Positions 25,978 to 34,158 of a DNA stretch of 64,000 nucleotides are shown here, piece by piece. Positions within the stretch are counted from its first letter, which is position 1; every line of letters begins with the position of its first letter. Position numbers and translations under genes: made by a program. Under the pieces are notes generated by a model, which did not search any database, was not told the DNA's origin, and saw only the letters and a list, made by a program, of their open reading frames with translations. Origin of the DNA: Ktedonobacter racemifer DSM 44963 (GTDB lineage: Bacteria; Chloroflexota; Ktedonobacteria; Ktedonobacterales; Ktedonobacteraceae); contig NZ_ADVG01000005.1 of assembly GCF_000178855.1 (NCBI RefSeq), positions 1,238,519 to 1,302,518 of the forward strand, in the 5' to 3' direction.

Positions 25978-27099
25978 CTAAGAGCGCCGAAGGCACTTCG
26001 AAATATGATACACAGTCCAGGTTGAGACTACCAGCCAGAGAACCGTAAGCAGGAATAAAAGCACCAGGCCACAGCCCATAAAGAGGTATGTTGGGACATG
26101 TTCATACAAAGCATAGGTTCCAGTGGTCATGACGCCAAGGGGATAAATGAAGGACCACCAACTCAAATTAAATGGGAGATGCACGCGGGCGGCGCGTAGC
26201 GTCATCATAATGGCCAGGGCGAGCCAGTACAGGCCAAAGCCCCAGGCCACCAGGCCATAAGCTACCCCACCCCCCTGAAGAATGTCAGCAAAGGAGGGGA
26301 GGTGATTCCTGGCCTGTTTCCCAAGGGCGAGAATGGCTGTTGTAGATTGCCCTAATGGACCAATTACAAGCCAGAGGGTTGGCACCAATGCGCCTTGCGG
26401 AACCTTGTGATACACCAGGCGAGAATAAAACAACACAATCACAATCGCGGCCAAAACCATTCCAGTTCCCCAGAGTACATAATTAAGCATAAGTATTTCC
26501 AGGTGCAGGGAAGTAGGCCAGTACTTTACAAGCATAGCACTGGGAACAGCGGCTCCAATCAGCGGCACGACAGGCAAGAGCCAGCTACCATAGGTCTGCT
26601 CAGCATTCAGATTATGATGTGTAAACATAAAATAGGGCACAACAACGGCTGAGAACAGGCTTCCTAAGACCCCACACACCCAGAGTATCTGCGCTACTAG
26701 CACACATAGAGAGGGATCTAATACCTCCTGGCCGATGAGCATAAAACCGCTTGCGATGGTAAAGCAAGCCATTGGAGGAGCGCCAAGGCTTTGCGCGTAG
26801 ATAAAGCTATGCAAACGACGGCCCTTAAGAACAGGGTAACGAGTATGATGAAGTCCCCATATCAGGAGCAGGAACACAAAGAGCACAACGTCAACAATCC
26901 AAAGCCCAAGAGCGGCATATTCAATCAGAGGAATTTCCACCGGGGAAAGCGTCATACAGATCGCTAAGATGCCAGTTCCCATAACGCAAGAGAACCAGCT
27001 AGGAGTTATATTCTCAATAGCCGTAGTAAGCCAATGGAGAATGGGCAAAACACGAATACTTGATACTTCTGAACAAGGCTGACTGCGTTTAACGCTCAT
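25978..27099 (-). CDS. TDT/SLAC1-TehA family transporter
   Basis: A 373-residue integral membrane protein with about ten hydrophobic helices. The N-terminal WFSCVMGTGILAICMTLSPVEIPLIEY and FIYAQSLGAPPMACFTIASGF segments match the tellurite-resistance/dicarboxylate transporter family (TehA, Mae1, SLAC1 anion channels, sulfite exporters). The anion carried cannot be told. It is a single gene; a possible start one or two codons further in would not change the fold. Confidence 0.85.
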   Translation of the reverse strand: MSVKRSQPCSEVSSIRVLPILHWLTTAIENITPSWFSCVMGTGILAICMTLSPVEIPLIEYAALGLWIVDVVLFVFLLLIWGLHHTRYPVLKGRRLHSFIYAQSLGAPPMACFTIASGFMLIGQEVLDPSLCVLVAQILWVCGVLGSLFSAVVVPYFMFTHHNLNAEQTYGSWLLPVVPLIGAAVPSAMLVKYWPTSLHLEILMLNYVLWGTGMVLAAIVIVLFYSRLVYHKVPQGALVPTLWLVIGPLGQSTTAILALGKQARNHLPSFADILQGGGVAYGLVAWGFGLYWLALAIMMTLRAARVHLPFNLSWWSFIYPLGVMTTGTYALYEHVPTYLFMGCGLVLLFLLTVLWLVVSTWTVYHISKCLRRS

Positions 27100-27209
27100 C
27101 AGTCTAATAGCCTCCCTTTAAACACTACCAGTTACACTCAAGAGCAGGAGCATTAGTCTCTACCACTCTATACACAGTGTACGAAGGTAGAAAAGCCAGG
27201 CATCCAAAC

Positions 27210-27256
27210 GAAAGCCAGCTCTACTGGCGGAGGCACTCCCAGTAGAGCTGGCTTTC
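27210..27256. terminator. 18-bp hairpin after the threonine aldolase gene
   Basis: Arms 27210-27227 (starts GAAAGCCAGCTCTACT) and 27239-27256 pair perfectly around an 11-nt loop. It lies directly beyond the minus-strand ltaE stop at 27264. No strong T-tract follows. Confidence 0.7.
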
Positions 27257-27263
27257 ACCTCGA

Positions 27264-28331
27264 TTAAGCAGGCATTACATCACGTAAAGCCTGGCGTATG
27301 CCCTGGATGGCCGCCTCAATATGCTCGTCTTCGATGCCATAATGTGTCACGGCGCGCACGCGGCCCGCGCCCGACTGGCCCATCAACACGCCCTGCTCAC
27401 GCGCAGCCTGGATAAAGCGCTGGGTCTCAGTGGCATCTAGCGCCGCGCCCTGTTGATCGCGCAGGCGGAAGATGACCATGTTGGTCACCGTCTTCTCTGG
27501 GGAGACCTCGACCTGTGGCATATCGGCCAGGGCCAGCGCCAGGCGCTTACAGCGCGCATGGTCATCCGCCAGGCGCTCAACCATCTGCTCCAGGGCCACA
27601 ATGCCCGCCGCGGCCAGGAAGCCTGCCTGGCGCATGCCACCACCCAGCAGTTTGCGCGTGCGGAGCGCACGCCGAATAAAGTCTTTGCTACCCACCAGCA
27701 GCGAACCCACAGGCGCGCTCAGCCCCTTGGAGAGACAGAACATCAGTGAGTCCACCGGTCGCGCTAGCTCGCGCACAGGCTGGTCCAGGGCTACAGCGGC
27801 GTTAAAGAGACGCGCTCCATCCATATGCACAGGGATATTGTGCGCGTGAGCGAGGTCCGCAAGCGACGCAAGCTGCTCAACGGTCAGCACCGTCCCACCA
27901 CAGCGGTTATGTGTGTTCTCCACACAGATCAGTCCTGTGGGCGAGACATGGGGATCTGCCAGCCCCGCGATCCCATCGCGTACCCGCTCCAGGTCCAGCA
28001 TTCCCGAGGCATGCGTGGGCACGACATACATGGGCGAGCCACCCAGGGTCGAGGCTCCACCCGCTTCATAGTGATAAATATGCGACTCATCACCCACCAT
28101 CACCGCCTGCCCGCGCCCGGCATGCGTCAACACAGCAATGGCATTGCCCATCGTTCCCGTTGGCACGAAGAGCGCCGCCTCTTTCCCCGTCATCTCGGCC
28201 GCCAGCTCTTGCAGGCGATGTATAGTAGGGTCTTCATCATAGACATCATCGCCAACCTCAGCGCGGTACATCGCCTCGCGCATCTCCTGCGTCGGCTGGG
28301 TCACTGTATCACTACGCAAATCAACAAGCAT
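27264..28331 (-). CDS. ltaE: Low-specificity L-threonine aldolase
   Basis: PLP enzyme that splits threonine or allo-threonine to glycine and acetaldehyde. The 355-residue protein opens MLVDLRSDTVTQPTQEMREAMYRAEVGDDVYDEDPT, the family signature. Other marks are ALFVPTGTMGNAIAV, the PLP-phosphate region HMDGARLFNAAVAL near residue 165, and the PLP lysine in SLMFCLSKGLSAPVGSLLVG near residue 205. It is divergent from an SDR gene across a palindrome and a 25-bp tandem repeat. Confidence 0.94.
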   Translation of the reverse strand: MLVDLRSDTVTQPTQEMREAMYRAEVGDDVYDEDPTIHRLQELAAEMTGKEAALFVPTGTMGNAIAVLTHAGRGQAVMVGDESHIYHYEAGGASTLGGSPMYVVPTHASGMLDLERVRDGIAGLADPHVSPTGLICVENTHNRCGGTVLTVEQLASLADLAHAHNIPVHMDGARLFNAAVALDQPVRELARPVDSLMFCLSKGLSAPVGSLLVGSKDFIRRALRTRKLLGGGMRQAGFLAAAGIVALEQMVERLADDHARCKRLALALADMPQVEVSPEKTVTNMVIFRLRDQQGAALDATETQRFIQAAREQGVLMGQSGAGRVRAVTHYGIEDEHIEAAIQGIRQALRDVMPA

Positions 28332-28386
28332 TATTTTCTTGCTCCTCCAACTCTAGATAATGACATTACCCCCCTAGTATATGCCT

Positions 28387-28461
28387 CAACCATCTTCGGG
28401 AACAACCTGTCCAACCGTCTTTGGGAACAACCTGCCCAACCATCTTTGGGAACAACCTGTT
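28387..28461. repeat. 25-bp tandem repeat, three copies
   Basis: Copies at 28387-28411, 28412-28436 and 28437-28461 share CAACC(A/G)TCTT(T/C)GGGAACAACCTG and differ at only a few positions. They directly abut the 30-bp palindrome in the region between divergent ltaE and SDR genes. Confidence 0.9.
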
Positions 28462-28546
28462 TGTATTGTGATGTGGTGCCAGGCGACCTTCGGTCGCCTG
28501 GCACCACATCACAATACAAACAATGCGAAGCACCGCAGGTGCTGAG
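28459..28546. repeat. 30-bp perfect palindrome, loop TTC, with right satellite hairpin
   Basis: Arms 28459-28488 (starts GTTTGTATTGTGATGTGGTG) and 28492-28521 are exact complements around TTC. The satellite at 28525-28546 reads GCGAAGCACCGCAG then GTGCTGAG, a six-bp triloop hairpin. It differs from the satellite at 37619-37640 by two compensated base pairs. It lies between divergent genes. Confidence 0.9.
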
Positions 28547-28664
28547 GAGTGCATAAAAGAGAGCGGCTTGTTTGACAAGCAAAGCAGCCAGGGGATAAGA
28601 TCAAAGCAGAATACACTACCTCTTTTTGGCTATTTTGTACCTTACAATTGAGAGGAGCGGATCA

Positions 28665-29501
28665 ATGACCCTCAAGGAGTTCTCAGGAGCTGTCGCGGTC
28701 GTCACAGGCGGCGCGAGCGGCATTGGCAAAGCAACGGCGCACGCCCTCTATACCCGTGGATCGCATATCGTCATCGCCGATATCAATGAGCAAGCCCTGG
28801 AGGCGGCGGCCCAGGAGTTACGCACCAGCCAGGAGGCCAGCGACAGGCAGATTGTAACCTTTGCCCTCGATGTCACCGATGAGGCTCGGGTACAGGCGCT
28901 GATGCAGCGCGCGGCCCAGGTAAATGGTCATATTGACCTTGTAGTGACAAGCGCGGGCATCGGGCGCGGCGGCCCGGTCGATGAATTTAGTGGAGCGGAG
29001 ATGCAGCGCCTGATGGACATTAATTTCATGGGGACCTATCACGCGGTACGCGCCGCGCTCCCCTTTATGCGCCAGCAGGGCAGCGGACAGTATGTCCTCA
29101 TTAGCTCAGTCGCGGGCAAGTTACCACCACCACAGCTCAGCGGCTATGTCGCCAGCAAGTGGGCGGTACGTGGCTTCTCCTCGGCCTTGCGCGCGGAACT
29201 CTTCGGCAGCGGCATTGATGTCACCACTGTCTATCCAGCCTGGGTGGATACCCCGATGCTCCAGCAGGAGGCTGGCTTCAATATGAACATTGAGATCCTG
29301 CTGACACCCGACATGGTCGCGGCCGAGATTGTCAAAGCTGTGCAGGAGGGACAGGCCGACCTCACCCTGGCACCCAACCAGGATATCGCCTTCGCGCTCC
29401 AACTGATGAAGGACGACGAGCGCAAGGCCGAGCAGTTGATGGGGATGGCCTTTCACCAGCAACAGCAGCAAGCCAGCCAGGCGAGCAGCGAAGCGCGGTA
29501 A
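28665..29501 (+). CDS. SDR family oxidoreductase
   Basis: A 278-residue classical SDR. The start MTLKEFSGAVAVVTGGASGIGKATAHAL is supported by AGGAG upstream; the frame continues 13 codons further up. The cofactor motif is TGGASGIG. Catalytic residues lie in VLISSVAGKLPPPQLSGYVASKWAVRGF. In place of the usual NNAG the protein has VTSAGIGRGGPVDE, a mild departure. A Gln/Ala-rich C-terminal tail (HQQQQQASQASSEAR) ends the protein. Substrate not readable. Confidence 0.9.
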   Translation: MTLKEFSGAVAVVTGGASGIGKATAHALYTRGSHIVIADINEQALEAAAQELRTSQEASDRQIVTFALDVTDEARVQALMQRAAQVNGHIDLVVTSAGIGRGGPVDEFSGAEMQRLMDINFMGTYHAVRAALPFMRQQGSGQYVLISSVAGKLPPPQLSGYVASKWAVRGFSSALRAELFGSGIDVTTVYPAWVDTPMLQQEAGFNMNIEILLTPDMVAAEIVKAVQEGQADLTLAPNQDIAFALQLMKDDERKAEQLMGMAFHQQQQQASQASSEAR

Positions 29502-29527
29502 AAAAACGCCTCACCACCACGATCAGA

Positions 29528-29554
29528 GCACGGCAGGCAATGCCTCTGCCGTGC
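29528..29554 (+). terminator. Terminator-like hairpin after the SDR gene
   Basis: GCACGGCAG (29528-29536) pairs with CTGCCGTGC (29546-29554), with inner GCA/TGC; CTCTACTTTT follows. It lies between the SDR stop and the convergent 54-aa gene. Confidence 0.65.
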
Positions 29555-29569
29555 CTCTACTTTTAATGA

Positions 29570-29734
29570 TTAGTGCGAGATAGCGGCAGCCCCGAAGAAG
29601 AGCATCACCAATGCCCAACTTACCAACAGGGCAATCAAAATACGAAGTACCAATCCCGACACATACAGATGGCGACGCCGCGAGGGTCTGATCGCGGCTA
29701 CCGCCTCTCGTTTACTTTCAGTCCCTATCGTCAT
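29570..29734 (-). CDS. Small single-pass membrane protein, 54 aa
   Basis: ATG at 29734 is preceded on the minus strand by GAGGTGCAAGG. The frame runs 54 codons to TAA at 29570-29572. The product starts MTIGTESKREAVAAIRPSRRR, a basic cytoplasmic stretch. A hydrophobic helix of about 25 residues (VSGLVLRILIALLVSWALVM and on) follows, and the protein ends AISH. The basic-then-hydrophobic pattern predicts an N-in membrane anchor. No family recognised. Confidence 0.6.
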   Translation of the reverse strand: MTIGTESKREAVAAIRPSRRRHLYVSGLVLRILIALLVSWALVMLFFGAAAISH

Positions 29735-29891
29735 CCTTGCACCTCATACAAATGTAGTGACAACATCCGTGCCACGCTTCTCGCGGTTAAGCATACGTTT
29801 TCTGCTTTCCGCAAGAAACATCCTTCTTCACGCGCGCAAATGGTGCGCATACTACATATAACGAGAAGGATTATTGACATTAACGTGGGTA

Positions 29892-30254
29892 TTACCTTTT
29901 GGGGTAGCGTTCTGCCTGAGATGCATTTTTCTTGCACTCATCGCATTCACACATGGCCCTGAGCTTCTCGAAGGTATAAATACCTGTTTTATGGCCGTCC
30001 TCCCATATCGGTGTCAGGCCATAGCGCCCGACTGGCTGCAAGTTGTCCAGGGTGGTCTCCTCGCTCGTCAGGCTCTGCCGACTCTGGAGCATTCCAGGCT
30101 GTCCGCCTTCACCCGCACACCACGCGCAGGGACAGGCCCAGCGCAGCGTTTCCCAGTTATGCAGGCTCTCGTGCTCATCACTCCAGGTTAAAATCAATTG
30201 CCGTTTCTCCTCATCAAGCAAGAAGGAGACCGGTACAAGGTAGTTATTCATCAT
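29892..30254 (-). CDS. DUF971 domain protein
   Basis: A 120-residue protein. LTWSDEHESLHNWETLRWACPCAWCAGEG near residue 22 is the DUF971 core (also the N-terminal part of gamma-butyrobetaine hydroxylase), where CPCAWC belongs to a zinc site. GRYGLTPIWEDGHKTGIYTFEKLRAMCECDECKK completes it. In many genomes such proteins neighbour Fe-S or Mrp-type genes, but no such neighbour is present. The first or second methionine may be the start. Confidence 0.85.
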   Translation of the reverse strand: MMNNYLVPVSFLLDEEKRQLILTWSDEHESLHNWETLRWACPCAWCAGEGGQPGMLQSRQSLTSEETTLDNLQPVGRYGLTPIWEDGHKTGIYTFEKLRAMCECDECKKNASQAERYPKR

Positions 30255-30683
30255 ATAAACACTCCGTCAAGTGGCCAGAATTGACCTTTGAGCTAAACCA
30301 ATAGTACCCAAAGGAGGATACTTTATTCCCTCTTTACACAGGCCTTATTATAATGTTTTTCAGCCTCTCTGGTCTATCAGAGAAAACAATTTCCCTGGTG
30401 CGTCTCATCCCTTCTCAAGCATATGTCAAAAACAGAAAGTCATGCCGACGCATAGTACTCTTTACGACCCAGAAACCGCGCGGTCGAAGGTTATATTATA
30501 CTGAAGGACAGGCAAAAAAACGCACCATGCACGCGCATAGTAAACCGCAAACTCGCATACAAAGCCTTTCAGCCTGGTTTATTGCTTCACAAGCGCCAGC
30601 ACAACTCACAAAATAAGAACAAAATAGCGCGAACTGACGTAGGGATCGTTTCAAACTAGTATCAATTACGGAGCAAGGTGTAT
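30255..30683. other. Intergenic region without a supported gene
   Basis: About 430 bp between the divergent DUF971 and pentapeptide genes. TTATTATAATG near 30345-30355 resembles a -10, without a clear -35. An 87-codon plus-strand frame within it has no ribosome-binding site and an uncharacteristic composition, so it is not called. Confidence 0.35.
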
Positions 30684-32027
30684 ATGGAAATCGTGTTAGC
30701 CATTGTGAGCCTCATCATTGCCATCGTGGCGCTCGTGCTCGCTTACCGGGCACAGCAAAATCTACGACAGGCCTCCGAGCAGGTACAGGCACAACAAGAA
30801 ATCTGGGAGAAATCCCAGAATACTCGTCAGCAAGATTGGCGCGCTGAACAAGAAAAACACCTCACTGAAGTGGAACATCGCATCCAGGCCCAGATACAGC
30901 AGCTACAGAACGCCTGGAACACCCTGGAGAAATTCGAGCGCCAGCAGCGCGACGAGCTACGCCACGCCTTTGAAGCCTCCACAAAACAGGCACGTGCCGA
31001 ATACGAACTGGCCCGCATCCCCCGCATCGAAGATGTTCCGCTACCGGTAAAGCAGGACCAGTCAGGCAAATCCACTCCCCGCTGGCAACATGTCAATCTC
31101 AGTGGCGCCAACCTCTCCGGGCGCGACCTCTCCTCACGCTATTTGGGACACGCTAATCTCAGTCAAACTATCTTACGCACCACTAAGTGCTTTATGGCCG
31201 ACTTCTCCTGGGCGAACCTGAAAGAGGCCGATCTCCAGGAATCCGATCTCTCCGGCGCCAATCTGACCCATACCGACCTGCGCGGCGCCAATCTAAACGG
31301 CGTTAACTTCCTGGCCGCTGACCTCTATAAAACCAACCTGATCGGTGCCAACCTGCTTAACGCCCGCAACCTCACCGTGGAACAGCTTCGCACCGCCATC
31401 TATGATGATAGCACACTGAGCGATCTCATCAATACCACTCAGGAAGAGCAGCTCAGAGATAGCGGCGCCACCCTGACCAATATGCGCGCCATCAGCAAGA
31501 AGGCGTCCATGCCTCATAGGACCGAGATCATTCCAGCAGTAACGCCACCAATTACCCCCATGCCTGCCGCGAAGCCTGCCCCAGAGACCACACCAGAGCA
31601 AGAGAGCCTGCAAGACAACGCCCCAGGCATGGATGCCTCAGAGTGGCTGGCCTACATTGATGTGGCAACGCCTGTTCTCCCACCTGAACAGCCAGCCCAG
31701 GAACTTCACCAGGAGGAGACCGTCTCGGCTCAGCCAGCAGAAGCACAGGCTCAGCCAGAGACAGCGCCTGCACCCGATAATTCATTCTTAAGCCAATCCT
31801 CCCGCGGCTACGCTCTGCTTCCAGACTCTTTACCAGAGACAGAGGACAGCGATTCCTATGTCCCGGCAGGCGAGCCTTCAGCGCTCTCGCCTCACCTCTC
31901 CGGCAGCAGTCTGCTGGACCTACAAGCCGCCGCGCTGCCTGAAACCGAGCCAGAGCCAGAAACCAAGGAAGTCGTCGCCCACGGCTCCCGCCTCACCAAC
32001 GACAATCAGAAATCCACCGAACATTAA
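30684..32027 (+). CDS. Membrane-anchored coiled-coil protein with pentapeptide repeats
   Basis: A 447-residue protein. Residues 1-22 form a single transmembrane helix (EIVLAIVSLIIAIVALVLAY). Residues about 25-115 are a Gln/Glu-rich coiled coil. About 135-230 carry pentapeptide repeats of the A(D/N)LxX type (NLSGANLSGRDLSSRYLGHANLS, ADLQESDLSGANLTHTDLRG), which fold as a right-handed quadrilateral beta helix. The rest is Pro/Glu/Ala-rich and probably disordered. Function unknown; pentapeptide proteins include gyrase-mimicking factors and scaffold proteins, but neither is shown here. ATG 30684 is chosen over an upstream GTG. Confidence 0.8.
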   Translation: MEIVLAIVSLIIAIVALVLAYRAQQNLRQASEQVQAQQEIWEKSQNTRQQDWRAEQEKHLTEVEHRIQAQIQQLQNAWNTLEKFERQQRDELRHAFEASTKQARAEYELARIPRIEDVPLPVKQDQSGKSTPRWQHVNLSGANLSGRDLSSRYLGHANLSQTILRTTKCFMADFSWANLKEADLQESDLSGANLTHTDLRGANLNGVNFLAADLYKTNLIGANLLNARNLTVEQLRTAIYDDSTLSDLINTTQEEQLRDSGATLTNMRAISKKASMPHRTEIIPAVTPPITPMPAAKPAPETTPEQESLQDNAPGMDASEWLAYIDVATPVLPPEQPAQELHQEETVSAQPAEAQAQPETAPAPDNSFLSQSSRGYALLPDSLPETEDSDSYVPAGEPSALSPHLSGSSLLDLQAAALPETEPEPETKEVVAHGSRLTNDNQKSTEH

Positions 32028-32039
32028 TCATAAACAAAA

Positions 32040-32081
32040 GGCAAGGCCCAGCGCGTACATGCATACGCGTTGGGCCTTGCC
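32040..32081 (+). terminator. Terminator after the pentapeptide-repeat gene
   Basis: Arms 32040-32057 (starts GGCAAGGCCCAGC) and 32064-32081 pair with one wobble around CATGCA. A TTTTTTT run follows after ten bases, giving a more conventional factor-independent terminator than most hairpins here. Confidence 0.75.
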
Positions 32082-32236
32082 TCACCCCACTTTTTTTGCT
32101 ATTCTCTTCTGCGGCCCCCCCTGAGAAGCACATGTATAGACGAAATGTGGTACACTTGCTAACGTTACGTCCCACTTCTGGCACACAGCAGTGAATGGCG
32201 AATAGCAACACTTTTTTAAAGAGGAATAGAAGCAGT

Positions 32237-33004
32237 ATGGCAAACGAACAAGCACTCCCCCTCAGCGGAAAAATCGCGCTCGTTACGGGCAGCGGCCAGG
32301 GCATTGGCCGCGCTACCGCGTTACGTCTCGCCCAGGCCGGTGCCGACATTATCGTGAACTATCGCAGCAATGCCAGCACAGCAGCTGAAACGAAAGCTAG
32401 TATAGAGGAGTTAGGGCGTCGCTGCGTCGCCATCCAGGCCAATGTCAGCCAGGAAGAAGACGTAACCCGCCTCTTCGCTGAAGCTACTGAGGCCCTGGGT
32501 CCTGTGACAATTCTCGTGAATAACGCCGGCACCACCCGCGATAAACTGATCCTTCAGATGTCTGCCGCCGACTTTGAGCATGTCATCAATAGCAACCTGC
32601 GTTCAACCTTCCTCTGCACCAGGGCCGTGCTACGCTCCATGATGAAGGCACGCTGGGGCCGTATCGTCAATGTCGCCTCCATCTCAGGCCTGCTAGGCAA
32701 CGCGGGCCAGGCCAACTATAGCTCCTCCAAGGCCGGTATCATCGCCCTTACGCTCAGTACCGCCCGCGAGATGGCCAGCCGCAATATTACAGCCAACGTG
32801 GTCGCCCCGGGCTTTGTTCCCACCGAACTGACCTCGACACTCACCGAGGCCCAACGGAAATTCATGATCGATACCACGCCTCTCGGACGCTTCGGCACAC
32901 CAGACGAGATTGCCGCGGCAATCACCTTCCTCTGCTCGCCTGATGCTAGCTTCATCACGGGCCAGATTCTCAACGTCGATGGCGGTATGGCAATGCATAT
33001 CTAA
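32237..33004 (+). CDS. 3-oxoacyl-ACP reductase-like SDR (FabG type)
   Basis: A 255-residue SDR close to FabG, which reduces 3-oxoacyl-ACP with NADPH. The start MANEQALPLSGKIALVTGSGQGIGRATAL has AGAGGAAT upstream; upstream codons are not needed. Marks are NNAGTTRDKLILQMSAADFEHVINSNL, the catalytic serine in IVNVASISGLLGN, and Tyr/Lys in ANYSSSKAGII. The ending ITFLCSPDASFITGQILNVDGGMAM is typical of FabG. No other fatty-acid synthesis gene is adjacent, so it could serve PHA or other reductions. Confidence 0.9.
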   Translation: MANEQALPLSGKIALVTGSGQGIGRATALRLAQAGADIIVNYRSNASTAAETKASIEELGRRCVAIQANVSQEEDVTRLFAEATEALGPVTILVNNAGTTRDKLILQMSAADFEHVINSNLRSTFLCTRAVLRSMMKARWGRIVNVASISGLLGNAGQANYSSSKAGIIALTLSTAREMASRNITANVVAPGFVPTELTSTLTEAQRKFMIDTTPLGRFGTPDEIAAAITFLCSPDASFITGQILNVDGGMAMHI

Positions 33005-33115
33005 TACATTCGCTTACATTCGCTAAAAGCTGAAACTTTTTAACCTCGGGAGCGCTCTAAACTTCTTAATAAAGCAACCAGTCCTTTTTGGTGTTTTTTT
33101 AAGGAGGCTATACTC

Positions 33116-33985
33116 ATGGGCTTAATTGAAACCGAGGAGACAAATAAATTTACCTTCGAGCCTTTCGCTGCACACCCCTTTTATACAGAGGTGAACCGCG
33201 GACTCGTACGCCAGGCACTGGCACACCTGTCCCAACAGGATACAGGCGCGCCAGTGACCATCGTGGACATGGCCTGTGGCACAGGCGCGGTCTCACGCCT
33301 GATCATTGAAGAGATGGAACGCCAGGGCAAGCTCTCGCAGTTGCGCCTGATCGGCGTCGATCCTTCAGCCGAGGCGCTGCGCAGGGCTCAAAAAGGTGTA
33401 GATCAAATGGGTCTACCCGCCGATGTGAAATTTATTCAAGGCGAGTCTGAAGATCTCCCCAAGCTAATTCAAAATGCCAACGCCGCATTCTTCTGCAATG
33501 CCATCCACCTGCTTACCGATAAACTCTCTGCATTCAAGCAAGTCGCCTCTATTCTTGCTCCCCAGGGCATCTTCGCCTGTAATAGCGCGTTCTATACTGG
33601 CACCTATGTGCCCGGTACCGAGCGCTTCTATCGCCTCTGGACACGGCGCGCCGTGGCCTGGCTCCGCCAGGAACATCCCGACGTGCGCCTCTCACGCGAG
33701 GCCAAGGCCGCTGCCATGCAATGGGTGACGAGCGACGACTATGTCCAGATCTACCAGGAGAGTGGCTTCGGCAAGCTAGATATGGTGCAGGATACCGCCA
33801 TTATTTCGCTCGACGCCTGGCGCGATCTTGGTCAGTACTGGCTCTTCATCGATGGCGCCCTTCCCGGGATTCCCCTGGCCTACGGTGCACGCGCACTTGA
33901 AGTCGCTGTCTACCAGGCTGGCGAGGAGTTGGAGCTACAAGAGGTGCCACGTAACTGGCTCCAAATGGTTGGCATCAAAAAATAG
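33116..33985 (+). CDS. Class I SAM-dependent methyltransferase
   Basis: A 289-residue methyltransferase. Motif I is VTIVDMACGTGAVSRLIIEEM near residue 44 and the acidic strand-2 end is LIGVDPSAEALRRA near residue 80. The later ANAAFFCNAIHLLTDKLSAFKQVASIL strand-helix pair is typical of small-molecule methyltransferases such as UbiE-like enzymes. The start has AAGGAGG at good spacing. The TAG stop contributes a base to the long palindrome that follows directly. Substrate unknown. Confidence 0.88.
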   Translation: MGLIETEETNKFTFEPFAAHPFYTEVNRGLVRQALAHLSQQDTGAPVTIVDMACGTGAVSRLIIEEMERQGKLSQLRLIGVDPSAEALRRAQKGVDQMGLPADVKFIQGESEDLPKLIQNANAAFFCNAIHLLTDKLSAFKQVASILAPQGIFACNSAFYTGTYVPGTERFYRLWTRRAVAWLRQEHPDVRLSREAKAAAMQWVTSDDYVQIYQESGFGKLDMVQDTAIISLDAWRDLGQYWLFIDGALPGIPLAYGARALEVAVYQAGEELELQEVPRNWLQMVGIKK

Positions 33986-34066
33986 GTTAAGCTATGGAGG
34001 ATGGGGATGTGGTCTGGAAAGGTCTGCGGCCTTTCCAGACCACATCCCCATCTCCATAACTTAACC
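33985..34066. repeat. About 38-bp palindrome starting at a stop codon, loop TGC
   Basis: The left arm starts at 33985 (the G of the TAG stop; GGTTAAG then TATGGAG then ATGGGGATGTGG) and the right arm ends at 34066. The two pair through about 38 bp with one mismatch and one bulged base. The apex reads GGTC-TGC-GGCC. It is the longest stem in the window and lies between two plus-strand genes. Confidence 0.9.
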
Positions 34067-34158
34067 CACAACATCATAAAAATTGACTTTCTGCCTGCAA
34101 GCTGCTATTATAACCAGAATGATGCATGCCCTTTTTATGTAAAGTATAGGGTCAAAAA

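Noticed and set aside
30353..30616. Plus-strand 87-codon frame in the region before the pentapeptide gene
   Set aside because: No ribosome-binding site, basic unstructured translation, and composition unlike neighbouring genes.
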